A stretch of DNA of 64,000 bases from Owenia fusiformis (Eukaryota; Annelida; Polychaeta; Sabellida; Oweniidae), in NCBI GenBank assembly GCA_903813345.2, contig CAIIXF020000005.1:30755375-30819374 (forward strand). Reading direction: 5' to 3'. The notes below the pieces were generated by a model, which did no database searches, was not told where the DNA came from, and saw nothing but the letters and a program-made list of their open reading frames with translations. This document shows, one piece after another, positions 58,801 to 61,027 of this stretch. The translations under genes were made by a program, and so were the position numbers. The stretch's first letter is position 1. Each line of letters begins with the position of its first letter.

Positions 58801-61027
58801 GGGATAATGCTCATATAGATTGATGAACTTCGTTCTCCAAACCGAGAATCGTCCTTTAAAAACATTAAAGGTACACATTTTCTCAGTCTTAAAAATAAGT
58901 TTTTCATGAGATTTTCACTCATATTGCTTGAACAAATTAATTAATTGATATCAGAATTAAAATATATAACATGAACATAGAACCTCATTTGTTCGAGTAT
59001 AGCAAAATCCATGGTATAGATGTCAAAGTCAGGAAGATGTCGTAATTCAAAATCTAAGTATATTTTTCAGTATAAAGGACGATTCTCGGTTTGGAGAACG
59101 AAGTTCATCAATCTAAATGAGCATTATCCCTGCTTCGGACAAATTTGATTTTTTTACATAATATAGATTTGAATGTCTTCTTTTGAATAGTCATAATTTA
59201 ATTTGGGTAATATTTCTAGATTTTTCGCAAAAAAATATTAGCGCAGTACACTGATGAACTTCTTTCCCCAAATCGAGACTTGTATTTTATTGAATCGGTC
59301 TATTTGAGCGTTATCCCTGCTTCAGACCAATTTGTTATTTTTACATCTTGTAGATTTAAATGTCCTCTTTTGAATATTCATAGTTTAATTTGGGTAATAT
59401 TTCTATATTTTTCATGAAATTTTTTTTAGCCCAGGAGGCTGTTCTCCAAACCGAGAATCGTCCTTTACAATTAAATATGCCCTTAAATTTCAGTATATTT
59501 TTCAGTACATATTTGCACTTAAAATCACACTTAAATTTCAGTATATTTTTAAGTACATATTTGCACTTAAAATCACACTTAAAATTCAGTATATTTTTCA
59601 GTATAAATATATACTGAAAAATGTACTTAAAATTTCAGTACATTTTTCAGTACATATTTATACTGAAATTTGCACTGAAATTTTAAGTATATTTTTCAGT
59701 ACATATTTATACTGAAAAATATACTTAAAAATTCAGTACATTTTTCAGTACATATTTGTACTGAAAATGCTCCTTTCAGTACAAATGCTCTGCCCTAGTG
59801 ACATGTTCACCAACATTAGAAAACATTATAACATCTAACATACACCATCAATAGATATTGTAACAAACCTTTCATCTGTAAATATGAGTACTTGAAAAAG
59901 TTTGAAGCATAAGGAGCCTTTTAGAAATTATAAGAGGTGCATGCATCACATTTGTATTACAAAGTCATTTTGATGATGCAATTTGTAGGCTGTTATGATT
60001 TTTTACAAATTAGGGTCAACTTTCAACTTAACTTCACACACTCTTAAAATTGATTATGATAAAAATAAAGGACAAAAACATACCTCAGTTCATGATCTTT
60101 CAAAGAAACTCAGACTCCAATGTGTGCAAACTTACAAAAAACATTTACTTCTCGTTCTTAGAAGTTGAACATTCAAATTGTTCCTAGGTCATTCTCAGAA
60201 GTTCAACAAGTTTATACTTTTTATTAACTTATAAGTAAGTTGTTGACATCATTTACTTTTGTACAGTGAGCAAACACCCTTTTGTCTTTTTGTGTTTTGT
60301 GCAAACACCCTTATTTATTCTCAAGTTCTTCGAAAATACAATATGTCTAGAATTAAAAACATTTCCTTTTACATATGACAATGGGTTAGCGTATTTTCAA
60401 ATATTACAATATGTGTTTTCTACATAAAATTGTCCCATAATTCTATCATATCATTAATCAATTCTTATAGAAAGGTTTTTAATAAGTTAATACTTCACTG
60501 ATTTATTTGTGTCTTATGTTTATGGTCCTATCGACTCCTCTGTCCATATTATGAGATTGCCTGATAATTCCTAGCTTCGTTCTCGATCGTCGTTTACCTA
60601 TCTGTGAATTTTGAATCCTATCGCTCAAATGTGATCATGAGATACACCTAAACCTAAAATCATTTGATTTTTGTTAACATAACTTTTATCTACAACAAAA
60701 ATCAGAACTCATTTGTTCACTCCCACTTGATAATATTTTTATCAAATTATGGATAAGAATGACACATAATACAAAATATCACTTTGTAGAACATGTGTAA
60801 AAAGGAACACCTTACTGAAGTGTTCCACGTATGCATTTCAATCACAGAGGTGTTCCATTTGGAAGTTTTTACTACATGTATACATATTATAGGCTCTATC
60901 AATATACAATGTATTCTCTTTATTTCAGATTTATGAAGGTTTCTACCACCAGATTCACAAAGAGGTTGGTGAAGGAGGTCCCATGGTACGACAGGAAATC
61001 GTAGATTGGGTCTTAGCTCACATCTGA
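4735..61027 (+). CDS. MGLL: Monoacylglycerol lipase, MGLL-like, eight exons (gene span)
   Basis: Serine hydrolase that would split 2-monoacylglycerols, including 2-arachidonoylglycerol, into fatty acid and glycerol at membranes. Eight exons (4735-4847, 7290-7396, 7740-7876, 8314-8424, 9946-10035, 10528-10580, 20358-20520, 60929-61027) join with GT-AG sites and matching phases into 290 residues; human MGLL is about 303. Visible motifs are HGAAEH (45-50), DHVGHG (72-77), the nucleophile elbow GHSMG with Ser118, Asp235 in HGTED and His265 in FYHQIHKE. The Cys of DKLC (238) matches a cysteine conserved in vertebrate MGLL. The start is the first in-frame ATG of exon 1 and puts the family-type N-terminus directly before the hydrolase fold. 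No stop or frameshift is seen. Intron 7 is 40.4 kb and crowded with transposons and nested genes. The lipase call is firm; substrate preference is inferred from the family. Confidence 0.93.
5064..5185. repeat. Short hairpin element in MGLL intron 1
   Basis: A 39-bp arm at 5064-5102 is repeated inverted at 5147-5185 with one or two mismatches, around a 44-bp loop. The motif TTGGCAC also recurs just outside both arms. This looks like a hairpin MITE. Confidence 0.75.
5440..5960. repeat. GCGGGAC-rich degenerate repeat
   Basis: The motif CGGGATTTTGCGGGAC and its variants recur at 5493-5560 and again near 5915-5945. The segment lies in MGLL intron 1. The family is not identified. Confidence 0.4.
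7290..7396 (+). CDS. MGLL: MGLL-like exon 2 (HGAAEH motif)
   Basis: The acceptor TTTCCAG precedes 7290 and the donor is GTGTGT at 7397. It encodes residues 39-73 with the oxyanion-hole region HGAAEH and the start of the DHVGHG motif. Phase matches exons 1 and 3. Confidence 0.9.
7740..7876 (+). CDS. MGLL: MGLL-like exon 3 (catalytic Ser118)
   Basis: The acceptor TTGTTCCAG precedes 7740 and the donor GTATGA follows 7876. It encodes residues 74-119, completing GHGQSDG and reaching the catalytic GHSM. The elbow is completed by GG at the start of exon 4. Confidence 0.92.
8314..8424 (+). CDS. MGLL: MGLL-like exon 4
   Basis: Thirty-seven whole codons (residues 120-156) begin with GGLVG after the nucleophile and run into the lid region. 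The acceptor is TTGTAG and the donor GTACAT. Confidence 0.9.
8700..9255. repeat. Minisatellite of about 20-bp units in MGLL intron 4
   Basis: Over twenty imperfect copies of a unit like AGACAGAGGGTATTGTACT run in tandem. No coding potential is seen. Confidence 0.85.
9612..9747. repeat. Hairpin MITE in MGLL intron 4
   Basis: TTATTGAATGATTTGAAGTG at 9612 is matched by its complement ending at 9747. The arms stay similar almost to the centre near 9680. Confidence 0.75.
9766..9864. repeat. Second inverted repeat beside the hairpin MITE
   Basis: The arm around 9766-9790 (CCGTATTGCTACTGAGATTG) returns inverted at 9835-9864. Together with the preceding hairpin it could form a double stem or one decayed palindromic element. 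Confidence 0.55.
9946..10035 (+). CDS. MGLL: MGLL-like exon 5 (lid region)
   Basis: Thirty codons (residues 157-186) lie between acceptor TTTTCAG and donor GTAAGT. The residues run IWAAKILAYFFPQMG, matching the position of the substrate-access lid in MGLL. Confidence 0.88.
10528..10580 (+). CDS. MGLL: MGLL-like exon 6
   Basis: Residues 187-203 plus two bases of Arg204, with the family-like DPLNYHGPLKAR stretch. The acceptor is ATTGCAG and the donor GTGAGA. Confidence 0.9.
12421..12636 (-). pseudogene. Left-arm copy of a decayed gene fragment
   Basis: The minus-strand reading VVWNVYLQNSEKSLTRIHRG with GTGARRIV and AENAMAKN following resembles a widespread invertebrate repeat protein that I know only as uncharacterized (typical words are VWDVYLPDSLK and KGVRRRVE). 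It is the mirror of the fragment at 12871-13420 and lacks a full reading frame. Confidence 0.5.
12871..13420 (+). pseudogene. Right-arm copy of a decayed gene fragment
   Basis: A 128-codon open stretch (12871-13257) reads ILIDGTLLVYVMRPG, then SSWHWMVYAENLMPKNWLGF and NKTELLAFLA, resembling the same uncharacterized repeat protein (typical words IIDGAALVNMLKP and NKTELFAFLA). After a stop, a shifted frame continues with CSHEEVDTKLFVH and IRSADTDVVVLAMAAA. After the SINE it goes on near 13797 with FFGHSKGSAFKVWNVFKEVTPAF. Stops, shifts and the SINE make it non-functional. Confidence 0.55.
13422..13720 (+). mobile_element. tRNA-derived SINE
   Basis: An A-box-like TGGCTCAGTGGC (13434-13445) and a B box GGTTCGATTCC (13478-13488) have the spacing of a tRNA promoter. 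A tRNA-unrelated body of about 200 bp and a short ATA-rich tail follow. The insertion is absent from the mirrored position in the left arm of the foldback (near 12220), so its edges are well defined there. Confidence 0.75.
15754..20112. mobile_element. TA-flanked foldback element with mariner-like ends
   Basis: CGAGGGGTGATCAATAAGTA at 15754 returns inverted ending at 20112, with TA on both outer sides as in Tc1/mariner insertions. The arms match for about 170-190 bp to the GGTACCCCGGGA region (15899 and 19920). A second inverted match (TTCACACTACCCTACC at 16250 and 19808) suggests longer arms interrupted on the left by about 300 bp. No transposase frame is seen, so this is non-autonomous. Confidence 0.75.
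17297..18721. mobile_element. Nested element with CCCCAATTGAAA ends
   Basis: CCCCAATTGAAA at 17297-17308 is matched by TTTCAATTGGGG at 18710-18721. Both ends are rich in short repeats of AATTAGTTGAAAGTTAG and AATTATCAACTTAATTAACG. It sits inside the TA-flanked foldback. No target duplication was recognised. Confidence 0.5.
20358..20520 (+). CDS. MGLL: MGLL-like exon 7 (catalytic Asp235)
   Basis: Residues 205-258 lie between acceptor AACTCAG and donor GTATTT. The exon contains PLLILHGTEDKLC, which places the catalytic Asp, and ends in KSTDKTLK as in other family members. It follows a 9.8-kb intron filled by foldback elements. Confidence 0.93.
21531..24242 (+). mobile_element. Non-autonomous Helentron-like element with tandem core
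   Basis: The left edge AAGACTCCAGAT (21531) is matched at the right by a perfect terminal hairpin, AGACTCCAGAT-GAA-ATCTGGAGTCT (24216-24240). A TAA microsatellite sits shortly before the hairpin. The core holds about five direct copies of a 475-bp unit, one truncated. This plan (short motif at the 5' end, microsatellite, 3' hairpin) copies that of the giant element ending near 58781. The Helentron assignment is inference. Confidence 0.55.
21714..23890. repeat. Tandem repeat, about 475-bp unit
   Basis: The start motif GCYATAACTTTCAAAC recurs at 21714, 22190, 22667, 22799, 23273 and 23747. Spacing is 474-477 bp except for one 132-bp truncated unit. Units also share CTGACGGCAAAAGGCT and TTTGACCTAGATTTTGACCT. 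Confidence 0.85.
24602..24711. repeat. Hairpin MITE near the 3' end of the TRIM gene
   Basis: GATGGAATATGAATTTT at 24602 is repeated inverted ending at 24711, with AAAATATCATATT repeated inside. It lies downstream of the TRIM stop codon, before a possible minus-strand AATAAA at 24733-24738. Confidence 0.65.
24883..26583 (-). CDS. TRIM-type RING/B-box protein with C-terminal membrane anchor
   Basis: Probable E3 ubiquitin ligase of the tripartite-motif family, 566 residues in one exon. A C3HC4 RING spans residues 25-69 (Cys25, Cys28, Cys42, His44, Cys47, Cys50, Cys66, Cys69). A first B-box spans about 176-212 and a second about 229-260 (C-H-C-C-C-C-H-H ligands visible). A predicted coiled region follows. 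There is no NHL, SPRY or filamin tail; instead one hydrophobic segment near 524-543 (YQIVFTCIVFGFMICF) suggests a membrane anchor. The opening residues MYIQVN may be intronic read-through: TTTGTACATCCAG just upstream of the second Met looks like a splice acceptor, so Met7 is the likelier start. It lies antisense inside MGLL intron 7, only 150 bp from the CACTA element. No frameshifts are seen. Confidence 0.85.
   Translation of the reverse strand: MYIQVNMSGSLTESTRLDKNDVINCPLCFEEYDKVVPKVLQCGHTFCQGCLETYQQSCHSFGRIKCPNCRKETMLSHGRINQLTTNFLAKQIVPRVQDSIQVDISREHKGIMTNDKVETKNISTNTHTTKKHKTKGTNTDKMQKTISTNTHKPPSRSVETMTPITIKDSISMTDKCNKCHSVKLPSSSIRHWCVPCVTVVCSKCTNQLHKDHEIIVMRSKRVSSKTDTCPEHIFSPRRFICKTCDKKICDECCEFEHKEHIFVHEFQKMHNVDSLSSHPQGQSQEYSEALKKAESTKQGVINLRHSAISYIKMAMVFIITRFKDIHENNSYNTILTITNVPLVSNNATDLVDQLQTCIQEYNIGRDPTELCEKLHDILSESLRTLDLIQPIKGFIPHVQIIFRNIFNFTMILYAVFCQQNMELPLILWYTDRFEEFTPQLHEIINVLEFMKEHLKNMTQLEKELSLLIQEMHSEQEKEQDGLLLKFKQRYEALNDDKMTLAKEIDNTANYKLMFEKHSRKDTGSILYQIVFTCIVFGFMICFQKITSSDSQSVILTENITYRIVCN
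26732..27130 (+). repeat. Left terminal inverted repeat of the CACTA-like element
   Basis: Begins CACTAGGGCAGAGC and continues as an irregular array of GTACTGAAAAATGTACTGA-type motifs. It is mirrored at 59467-59800. Confidence 0.8.
27155..28827. mobile_element. Harbinger-like non-autonomous element
   Basis: Perfectly placed TAA duplications (27152-27154 and 28828-28830) flank terminal inverted repeats of about 53 bp starting TCACGGGGGATAAGCAAAAC. A TWA target is typical of PIF/Harbinger. The interior has no transposase, but carries extra copies of the end motif GGACTGCG (about 27596 and 27653 inverted, 28348 and 28366 direct), possibly transposase binding sites. It is inserted in the left arm of the CACTA-like element. 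Confidence 0.75.
29127..31190. mobile_element. Element with 8-bp target duplication CTTTAAAG
   Basis: CTTTAAAG at 29119-29126 and 31191-31198 brackets a 2,064-bp insertion whose ends are imperfect inverted repeats (GGATAATAACCTCAAGTA against CGGAAATAATGTCAGGTA). An 8-bp duplication fits hAT-like or similar elements. No transposase frame is present. It contains GCGCATGCGC (29358) and a short exon-like start at 29424 reading MEQFEDFEDVFG, which may be the remnant of a promoter and first exon. Confidence 0.7.
30091..30854. mobile_element. Small nested element with GCCCGAACGACAGT ends
   Basis: GCCCGAACGACAGT at 30091 is mirrored by ACTGTCGTTCAGGC ending at 30854, with ATT on both outer sides. 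More ACGACAGT motifs occur inside both ends. It is nested in the 29127-31190 element. Confidence 0.55.
31819..32135 (+). repeat. Left 393-bp unit of the CACTA-like element, first part
   Basis: Begins AAAGGACGATTCTCGGTTTG and breaks off after ATGTAAAAA. The missing 76 bp are found at 58782-58857. The mirror copy at 59074-59466 is uninterrupted. Confidence 0.85.
32200..32900 (+). repeat. Tandem repeat with AATGGCGGCCATTTTTCAAA units, 5' side
   Basis: Units of about 150 bp share TATGAACAAAATCGCTC, an ACTACTTTTTGAGTTA-like motif and CATTTTTCAAAATGGC. The same family forms the larger array at 57140-58580 in the same orientation. Confidence 0.75.
32901..36800. other. AT-rich stretch of the giant element, no firm gene
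   Basis: Contains a perfect 18-bp hairpin stem (33324-33341 with 33402-33419, AGCCCACACTCCCACAAA). An open frame near 33654-33920 lacks an ATG at its 5' end and has no recognisable domain. Nothing else can be supported. Confidence 0.4.
36848..36854 (+). promoter_or_regulatory. TATA box of the kinase gene
   Basis: TATAAAA lies 61 bp before the kinase ATG at 36915, a plausible core promoter with a short 5' UTR. Confidence 0.55.
36915..36995 (+). CDS. Kinase exon 1 (Gly-rich loop, Lys21)
   Basis: Twenty-seven codons from ATG to donor GTAAGT encode residues 1-27 with GYGSQGVV and VAVK. Confidence 0.78.
36915..41600 (+). CDS. Small protein kinase, six exons, cargo of the giant element (gene span)
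   Basis: Predicted Ser/Thr-type protein kinase of 217 residues. Exons 36915-36995, 39695-39795, 39988-40186, 40362-40504, 40657-40757 and 41572-41600 join in phase through GT-AG sites. Visible are the Gly-rich loop GYGSQGVV (5-12), the ATP-binding Lys in VAVK (Lys21), a candidate helix-C Glu32, the catalytic loop HCDIKPEN (105-112), TDFG (129-132), an APE-like EPE (150-152) and the conserved DVFSLGV (164-170). All key catalytic residues are present, so activity is plausible. The HRD Arg is Cys, as in non-RD kinases. The N-lobe is very short and the C-lobe ends soon after helix F, so it is smaller than the usual 250-300-residue domain. Its family and substrates are not recognised. Presence inside a Helentron suggests capture from a host or a long-kept element gene. 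Confidence 0.8.
37490..39160 (+). repeat. Tandem repeat in kinase intron 1
   Basis: About nine copies of a unit of 115-150 bp built on GTTACAGACTTTGAATTCTG, GATGCCAAACACCAAACGC and ATCCACAAAAAATTGAAGTC. Related AGGGGGTGACAAAATTACAAG blocks occur at 37620 and 38868. Confidence 0.85.
39695..39795 (+). CDS. Kinase exon 2
   Basis: Residues 28-60, starting DARREG with the likely helix-C Glu. The acceptor is GTTTCAG and the donor GTAAGT, phase 0 to 2. Confidence 0.8.
39988..40186 (+). CDS. Kinase exon 3 (catalytic loop)
   Basis: Residues 61-127 with IHSNGIIHCDIKPENILVF, the catalytic loop. The acceptor is TTTTTAG and the donor GTAAGT. Confidence 0.88.
40362..40504 (+). CDS. Kinase exon 4 (DFG, activation segment)
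   Basis: Residues 128-174 with LTDFGAAG, the GTPTYIEPE activation segment and DVFSLGVSL. The acceptor is TTTTAG and the donor GTAAGT. Confidence 0.88.
40657..40757 (+). CDS. Kinase exon 5
   Basis: Completes the Met175 codon and encodes residues to 208 (LTNRQSPDLMG onwards). The acceptor is TTTGCAG and the donor GTAAGT. Confidence 0.75.
41572..41600 (+). CDS. Kinase exon 6 (stop)
   Basis: After acceptor TTTTTTAG it completes Arg209 and adds eight residues before TGA. It is short, so this is the least certain exon. Confidence 0.6.
42082..43028. mobile_element. MITE with ACATACCTGC ends and internal repeats
   Basis: ACATACCTGCCAACCTA at 42082 is mirrored by TAGGTTCGCAGGTATGT ending at 43028 (one mismatch), with AAG on both outer sides. 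The interior is an array of short ACCGTAAAAAT-type motifs, with the two halves in opposite orientation. The ends resemble hAT-type termini, but no transposase is present. Confidence 0.7.
43965..44035 (+). repeat. Short tandem repeat, 25-bp unit
   Basis: Three copies of ATTTGTTACAAACACCAACT with small changes. The word is related to the kinase-intron array. Confidence 0.7.
44493..45603 (-). CDS. Coiled-coil protein, two exons, cargo of the giant element
   Basis: Exon 1 (45580-45603) encodes MATNTVSG and ends at GTAAGT. Exon 2 (44493-45020) follows the acceptor TTTTTTCTAG in phase and opens LVEKLSKI. The two-exon model supplies the missing ATG, because exon 2 alone has only a GTG near its start. 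The product has 183 residues. The middle (about 85-125) is a heptad-rich charged helix (ADLKEKLKKANHELELSE), likely a coiled coil. The C-terminus is acidic and Asn/Lys-rich, with a KKQK patch that might aid nuclear import. No known domain is recognised. Divergent orientation to the Rep/helicase unit suggests a shared regulatory region. Confidence 0.68.
45697..45707 (-). promoter_or_regulatory. TATA box of the coiled-coil gene
   Basis: TATATAAAAGG on the minus strand lies 94 bp before the ATG at 45603. It is a strong match to the core element. Confidence 0.6.
45727..46265. promoter_or_regulatory. Cluster of seven YGTGGGAA motifs between divergent genes
   Basis: TGTGGGAA or CGTGGGAA occurs at 45727, 45788, 45924, 45995, 46014 and 46138, and inverted at 46258. 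This is the consensus of CSL/Su(H), the Notch pathway DNA-binding factor. The words are embedded in an irregular repeat with AAGATCAAAGG, so expansion of a repeat could also explain them. Confidence 0.5.
46285..46292 (+). promoter_or_regulatory. Possible TATA box of the Rep/helicase transcript
   Basis: TATATAAG on the plus strand, 2 kb before the Rep ATG. A donor-like CAG/GTGAGA at 46586 and acceptor-like sites (TTACTTATAG at 48022) would allow a spliced 5' leader. This is inference only. Confidence 0.35.
46590..48285 (+). other. Leader or intron region before Rep, no gene seen
   Basis: AT-rich with no supported coding exon. It may be a 5' intron of the Rep transcript. Confidence 0.35.
48286..53772 (+). 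CDS. Helentron ORF1: C76-like protease, charged repeats, Cys-rich domain and HUH Rep
   Basis: First part of the RepHel protein that nicks and transfers transposon DNA, 1,828 residues before a stop in a shifted frame. Residues 1-220 resemble a herpesvirus-tegument-type cysteine protease (family C76-like deubiquitinase): QGIQCTCNAL with candidate nucleophile Cys35, and VIDSHSRG with Asp162 and His164. Residues about 256-895 are Arg/Lys/Glu repeats. Residues about 900-1000 have CxxC pairs (YFCTCC, YICNSCHRDF) as in N-terminal domains of Helitron proteins. The Rep domain begins near 1224 (FPQLYPNGEFGF), with the HUH motif MHFHG (His1445, His1447) and the YVTSY tyrosines (Tyr1630, Tyr1634). Homology leaves this frame at the A run 53699-53704 and goes on in ORF2. 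Residues after about 1806 are therefore probably not native. Confidence 0.88.
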   Translation: MSLQVSRKNYIAATVAGHFNQSARRFDHEGQGIQCTCNALVALCFSKVKPIEEWQSIDINNILIQGNETYLHVCKVLNISPRLLGVSELPSVVNIFKRGFKVHQKEPLSGMIGKKPSHDQTHIVALHDALIKLEDITDTHLITVPGYTICLVISNGEYFVIDSHSRGQDGCMKIDGGVAMLYKMLSIEDLETFLLENWKSIGKTLDDQFEITPIILMAAFHMPSIEDYFKDQEAKCELQKLSKKEREKQRKRKLRNQLSDKDIDTIRERETLLRKRSRSRRTSELMEEDRGVDKTRKTRSRSRRTNEQMEEDRGVDKTRKTCSRSRRTNEQMEEDRDVDKSRKMISRSKRTNEECTLEKEKEKERLSNLRREHSQQRKDLEREATRGRIFHTRAMRCDEVQEEDREKDKSRKTRSRSRRTDEQMEEDRGVDKTRKTRSRLRRTNEQMEEDRDVDKSRKMISRSKRTNEECTLEKEKEKERLSNLRREHSQQRKDLEREATRGRIFHTRAMRCDAVQEEDREKDKSRKTRSRSRRTDEQMEEDRGVDKTRKTCSRLRRTNEQMEEDRDVDKSRKMISRSKRTNEECTLEKEKEKERLSNLRREHSQQRKDLEREATRGRIFHTRAMRCDAVQEEDREKDKSRKTRSRSRRTDEQMEEDRGVDKTRKTRSRSRRTDEQMEEDKDVDKSRKMISRSKRTNEECTLEKEKEKERLSNLRREHSQQRKDLEREATRGRIFHTRAMRCDEVQEEDREKDKSRKTRSRSRRTDEQMEENRGVDKSRKTRSRSRRTDEQMEEDRGVNKTRKTRSRSRRTDEQLEEDRGVDKSRKTQSRSRRTDEQMEEDRGVDKSRKTQSRSRRTDEQMEEDKGIDKSRKVNSRAFEKSTPALDKNVGVFRKNISEGPFYFCTCCLRSFYRHSVVQFKIEQYVKISKESMANFVTETKSLNDKDYICNSCHRDFKKGDMPSVCHYNSLQLSDIPEELAILNELEVRLISQRIPFMKILLLPRGGQKGIQGGVVNVPSDMDKVCSLLPRCTSDSGLVGLKLKRKLSYEGHVMSQIIRPDAIEKALNYLSMNNKLYNGVCIDKNWKSKSNESDNELWTSLTQENVTNGAQNEDIERNNTIHTKSGTQGNMKEKRQKSKIGRVNYSEENKTNKDSEKNEPLDSNDSSDSSESEGEVEESSPAKQLDTCLHPAEVITENATVSIAPGEGQKPIGIFRDTNCEVLSFPQLYPNGEFGFDVKRNKKISTRKYFNTRLLCKDTRFSSSTEYLFFAQYVAESEQIQSEISMTLRKSKLQSLNGNYITAADAKDPSTLSKIIRYDEGYRMFTNIRGSPAAWKQMQLDCLAKIKQLGTCTFFFTLSVADTYWSEIVQVVARMYGESFTSEQVQRMDWKTKSSWLKRNPVIAARHADYMFQQMLGKIILAPPHPVGEILDYDFKKEAQSRGAMHFHGILWTKDSPKYDEDTDEEIADFVDKYISCKVPSVDEDEELHTLVSKLQTHRHNKTCKKKKNTKCRFSFPKPPSDRTLVARTPVDEEEIIKMDENEEILKKVYDTITDWSDDARPTLSELLGEAGISSEEYHNALQFAKKRSTLILQRTPDEMNINNYNPDILRIWRANMDLQFCLDPYATIMYVTSYLCKPEKTMSELLRKASKESNDVGVREKLRKLGNVFLTHREFSSHEAVYRILSMPLRQSSRQVIYIPSDIPEKRTRLLKSQNELSALDDEDTDIFKTNILDRYAARPKKLEEMCLADFATQYALHGSETKANEDCENDEETTEKQDTITVLGKTMRKRKRPCIMRYHKIAKEKILRSMHIQNSFYFFHGEMKSVI
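49348..50515 (+). repeat. 345-bp in-frame repeat units in ORF1
   Basis: The segment starting CTLEKEKEKERLSNLRREHS begins at 49348, 49693, 50038 and 50383, an exact 345-bp (115-residue) period. The units also include SRSRRTDEQMEEDRGVDK subrepeats, which continue on both sides (49110-50890). Near-identity between copies points to recent expansion. Confidence 0.9.
53667..56237 (+). CDS. Helentron ORF2: PIF1-like helicase fused to EEP endonuclease
   Basis: Second part of the RepHel protein. The frame is open from 53667, but homology starts only at about 53703 with NPEEHAHSEL after the A run, so the ATG at 53667 is probably not a real start. The helicase shows Walker A GGGGVGKS (186-193), Walker B LLILDEVSM (Asp280, Glu281), and later the TIHRTQG and YVALSRTRT motifs of PIF1-type superfamily 1 enzymes, which would unwind DNA behind the nick. 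From about 648 on comes an endonuclease/exonuclease/phosphatase domain: TETN (Glu682), GDFNTD (Asp779, Asn781), LDHIY and SDH (Asp841, His842). This C-terminal nuclease marks Helentrons among Helitrons. A possible AATAAA lies at 56404. The frame is intact to the stop. Confidence 0.88.
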   Translation: MYHAIPQNSKRKNPEEHAHSELILFFPWRDEERDLKHDDKTYATKYIEVDRILMANKKRYDRFDKEVEEALRAVESGDVPQSAWDELAGGVEQEREDMSKRRTLYDIGEDEVESVGVSKDPKKTNKPYTVDYSSHIVSSDEYSTIVQSLNEKQRLLHDFVREWCRSINQEKITNKKTEPFYIFLSGGGGVGKSHSINAVYQAVTHSLRKAGDDVDSVACILTASTGVASFNIGGITVHSALNLPRKESNAEGTPEYTAMGAPRLNTMRMKLMNLKLLILDEVSMIGCETFLHIEKRLGDIMGIPKADRKTVFGGISILVVGDLLQLPPVGGSQIFLPTKANRMAMLHGSLWKRYFKLLELTEIHRQKDDLSFGEMLNRIREGQTTQHDIEVLQSRIISPEDPLYPKQALHVFKTNESVRNHNDKMLRSEPELDVYVIKARDTSDVEINPSSLPDDHHKTGGLMSSLTLRVNAKVALTKNIDTSDGLVNGAMGTISAISNQSHDPLEWIIWIKFEHERVGQRSKEVLRQNDMIGIKATVATFGLGRKNAYIKINRCQFPLILAWAATIHRTQGLTLEVIVVSFKATCFNNGQAYVALSRTRTLGGLFLLDFDPKKISANKKAMSEMVRMRSEMPFEWDYPFRLVDEDNSMIVMYLNICSLRQHKDDFKKHSALMNSDIICLTETNIRKDDEEYHIEGYDMVTKDTKHGMVCYIKSDILYSVLNDRSYLPTETMTVKIQKKETELNVVSVYNPPKMNATTFINQLQEEDFMKNSKTLIIGDFNTDLLKDEASVKRLKQSTNIMKQYITTPTHRAGGLLDHIYANQCARDDVISSGTFDCYYSDHCGLFVILELDKVST
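53699..53704 (+). other. Six-A run joining ORF1 and ORF2 by a -1 shift
   Basis: ORF1 reads GAA AAA ATC here, whereas the ORF2 frame reads AAT CCT. A -1 slip on the A run, or one lost A in this genomic copy, would fuse the two into a protein of about 2,650 residues. No downstream pseudoknot was examined. Confidence 0.65.
56450..56840 (+). repeat. Minisatellite downstream of the Rep/helicase ORFs
   Basis: Repeats of AAGTCATGTCTTTGTATC alternate with ATTGTAATATATAATGTAAG and GTACGAGAATCTAAG, with a unit near 55-60 bp that may be a dimer. Confidence 0.8.
57140..58580 (+). repeat. Tandem repeat with AATGGCGGCCATTTTTCAAA units, 3' side
   Basis: At least six units of about 120-165 bp share CAAAAGTRTCATTAGACAGT, TATGAACAAAATCGCTCCAC and AAAATAAGTTAAAATGGC. 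It is the same family as 32200-32900 and lies just before the 3' microsatellite and hairpin. Confidence 0.88.
58620..58740 (+). repeat. GGAC/GTAC microsatellite before the 3' hairpin
   Basis: A 120-bp run of GGAC and GTAC tetranucleotides. It sits directly before the terminal hairpin, like the TAA microsatellite of the 21531-24242 element. Confidence 0.92.
58751..58777 (+). terminator. 3' terminal hairpin of the giant Helentron
   Basis: ATCCCTCCGAAC and GTTCGATGGGAT pair around TTC with two central mismatches. The sequence after it rejoins the interrupted target unit, so this marks the transposon 3' end, where rolling-circle transfer would terminate. Confidence 0.72.
58782..58857 (+). repeat. 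Left 393-bp unit of the CACTA-like element, second part
   Basis: Resumes ATCAAATTTGTCCGAAG after the hairpin and ends GAATCGTCCTTT. Joined to 31819-32135 it gives 393 bp, the length of the mirror copy. Confidence 0.85.
59074..59466 (-). repeat. Right 393-bp unit of the CACTA-like element, uninterrupted
   Basis: Inverted copy of the split left unit. It runs without a break through the point (59149-59155, seven T) where the left copy holds the giant insertion. Confidence 0.88.
59467..59800 (-). repeat. Right terminal inverted repeat of the CACTA-like element
   Basis: Mirror of 26732-27130: an array of TACTGAAAAATATACTGA-type motifs ending GCTCTGCCCTAGTG. Confidence 0.8.
59801..60928 (+). other. 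Right end of MGLL intron 7, nothing else seen
   Basis: AT-rich intronic sequence leading to the acceptor TATTTCAG of exon 8. No gene or repeat is recognised. Confidence 0.5.
60929..61027 (+). CDS. MGLL: MGLL-like exon 8 (catalytic His265, stop)
   Basis: Thirty-two codons and TGA follow acceptor TATTTCAG. The exon opens IYEGFYHQIHKE with the catalytic His and ends in an amphipathic VDWVLAHI helix. Phase 0 fits exon 7, although exon 7 lies 40.4 kb upstream. Possible poly(A) signals (AATAAA) lie near 61154 and 61197. Confidence 0.9.
   Translation: MYEGFYHQIHKEVGEGGPMVRQEIVDWVLAHI

Larger units (their letters stand above)
26732..59800. mobile_element. CACTA/EnSpm-like element, 33 kb with nested insertions
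   Basis: The ends read CACTAGGGCAGAGCATTTGT and its exact inverse, i.e. CACTA at one end and TAGTG at the other, with ACA directly outside both, matching the 3-bp duplication of this superfamily. Each arm then has a region of short inverted motifs (TACTGAAAAATGTACTGA) and a 393-bp unit in mirror order. Without its insertions the element would be a foldback of roughly 2.5 kb with a 216-bp spacer at 58858-59073. No CACTA transposase is seen, so it is non-autonomous. The 3-bp duplication alone is weak; the mirror order of two different blocks is the stronger evidence. Confidence 0.7.

Noticed and set aside
58476-58922. Frames rich in RPSVRPSVRTYV and TDGRTYVRTD
   Set aside because: Translations of the GGAC/GTAC microsatellite.
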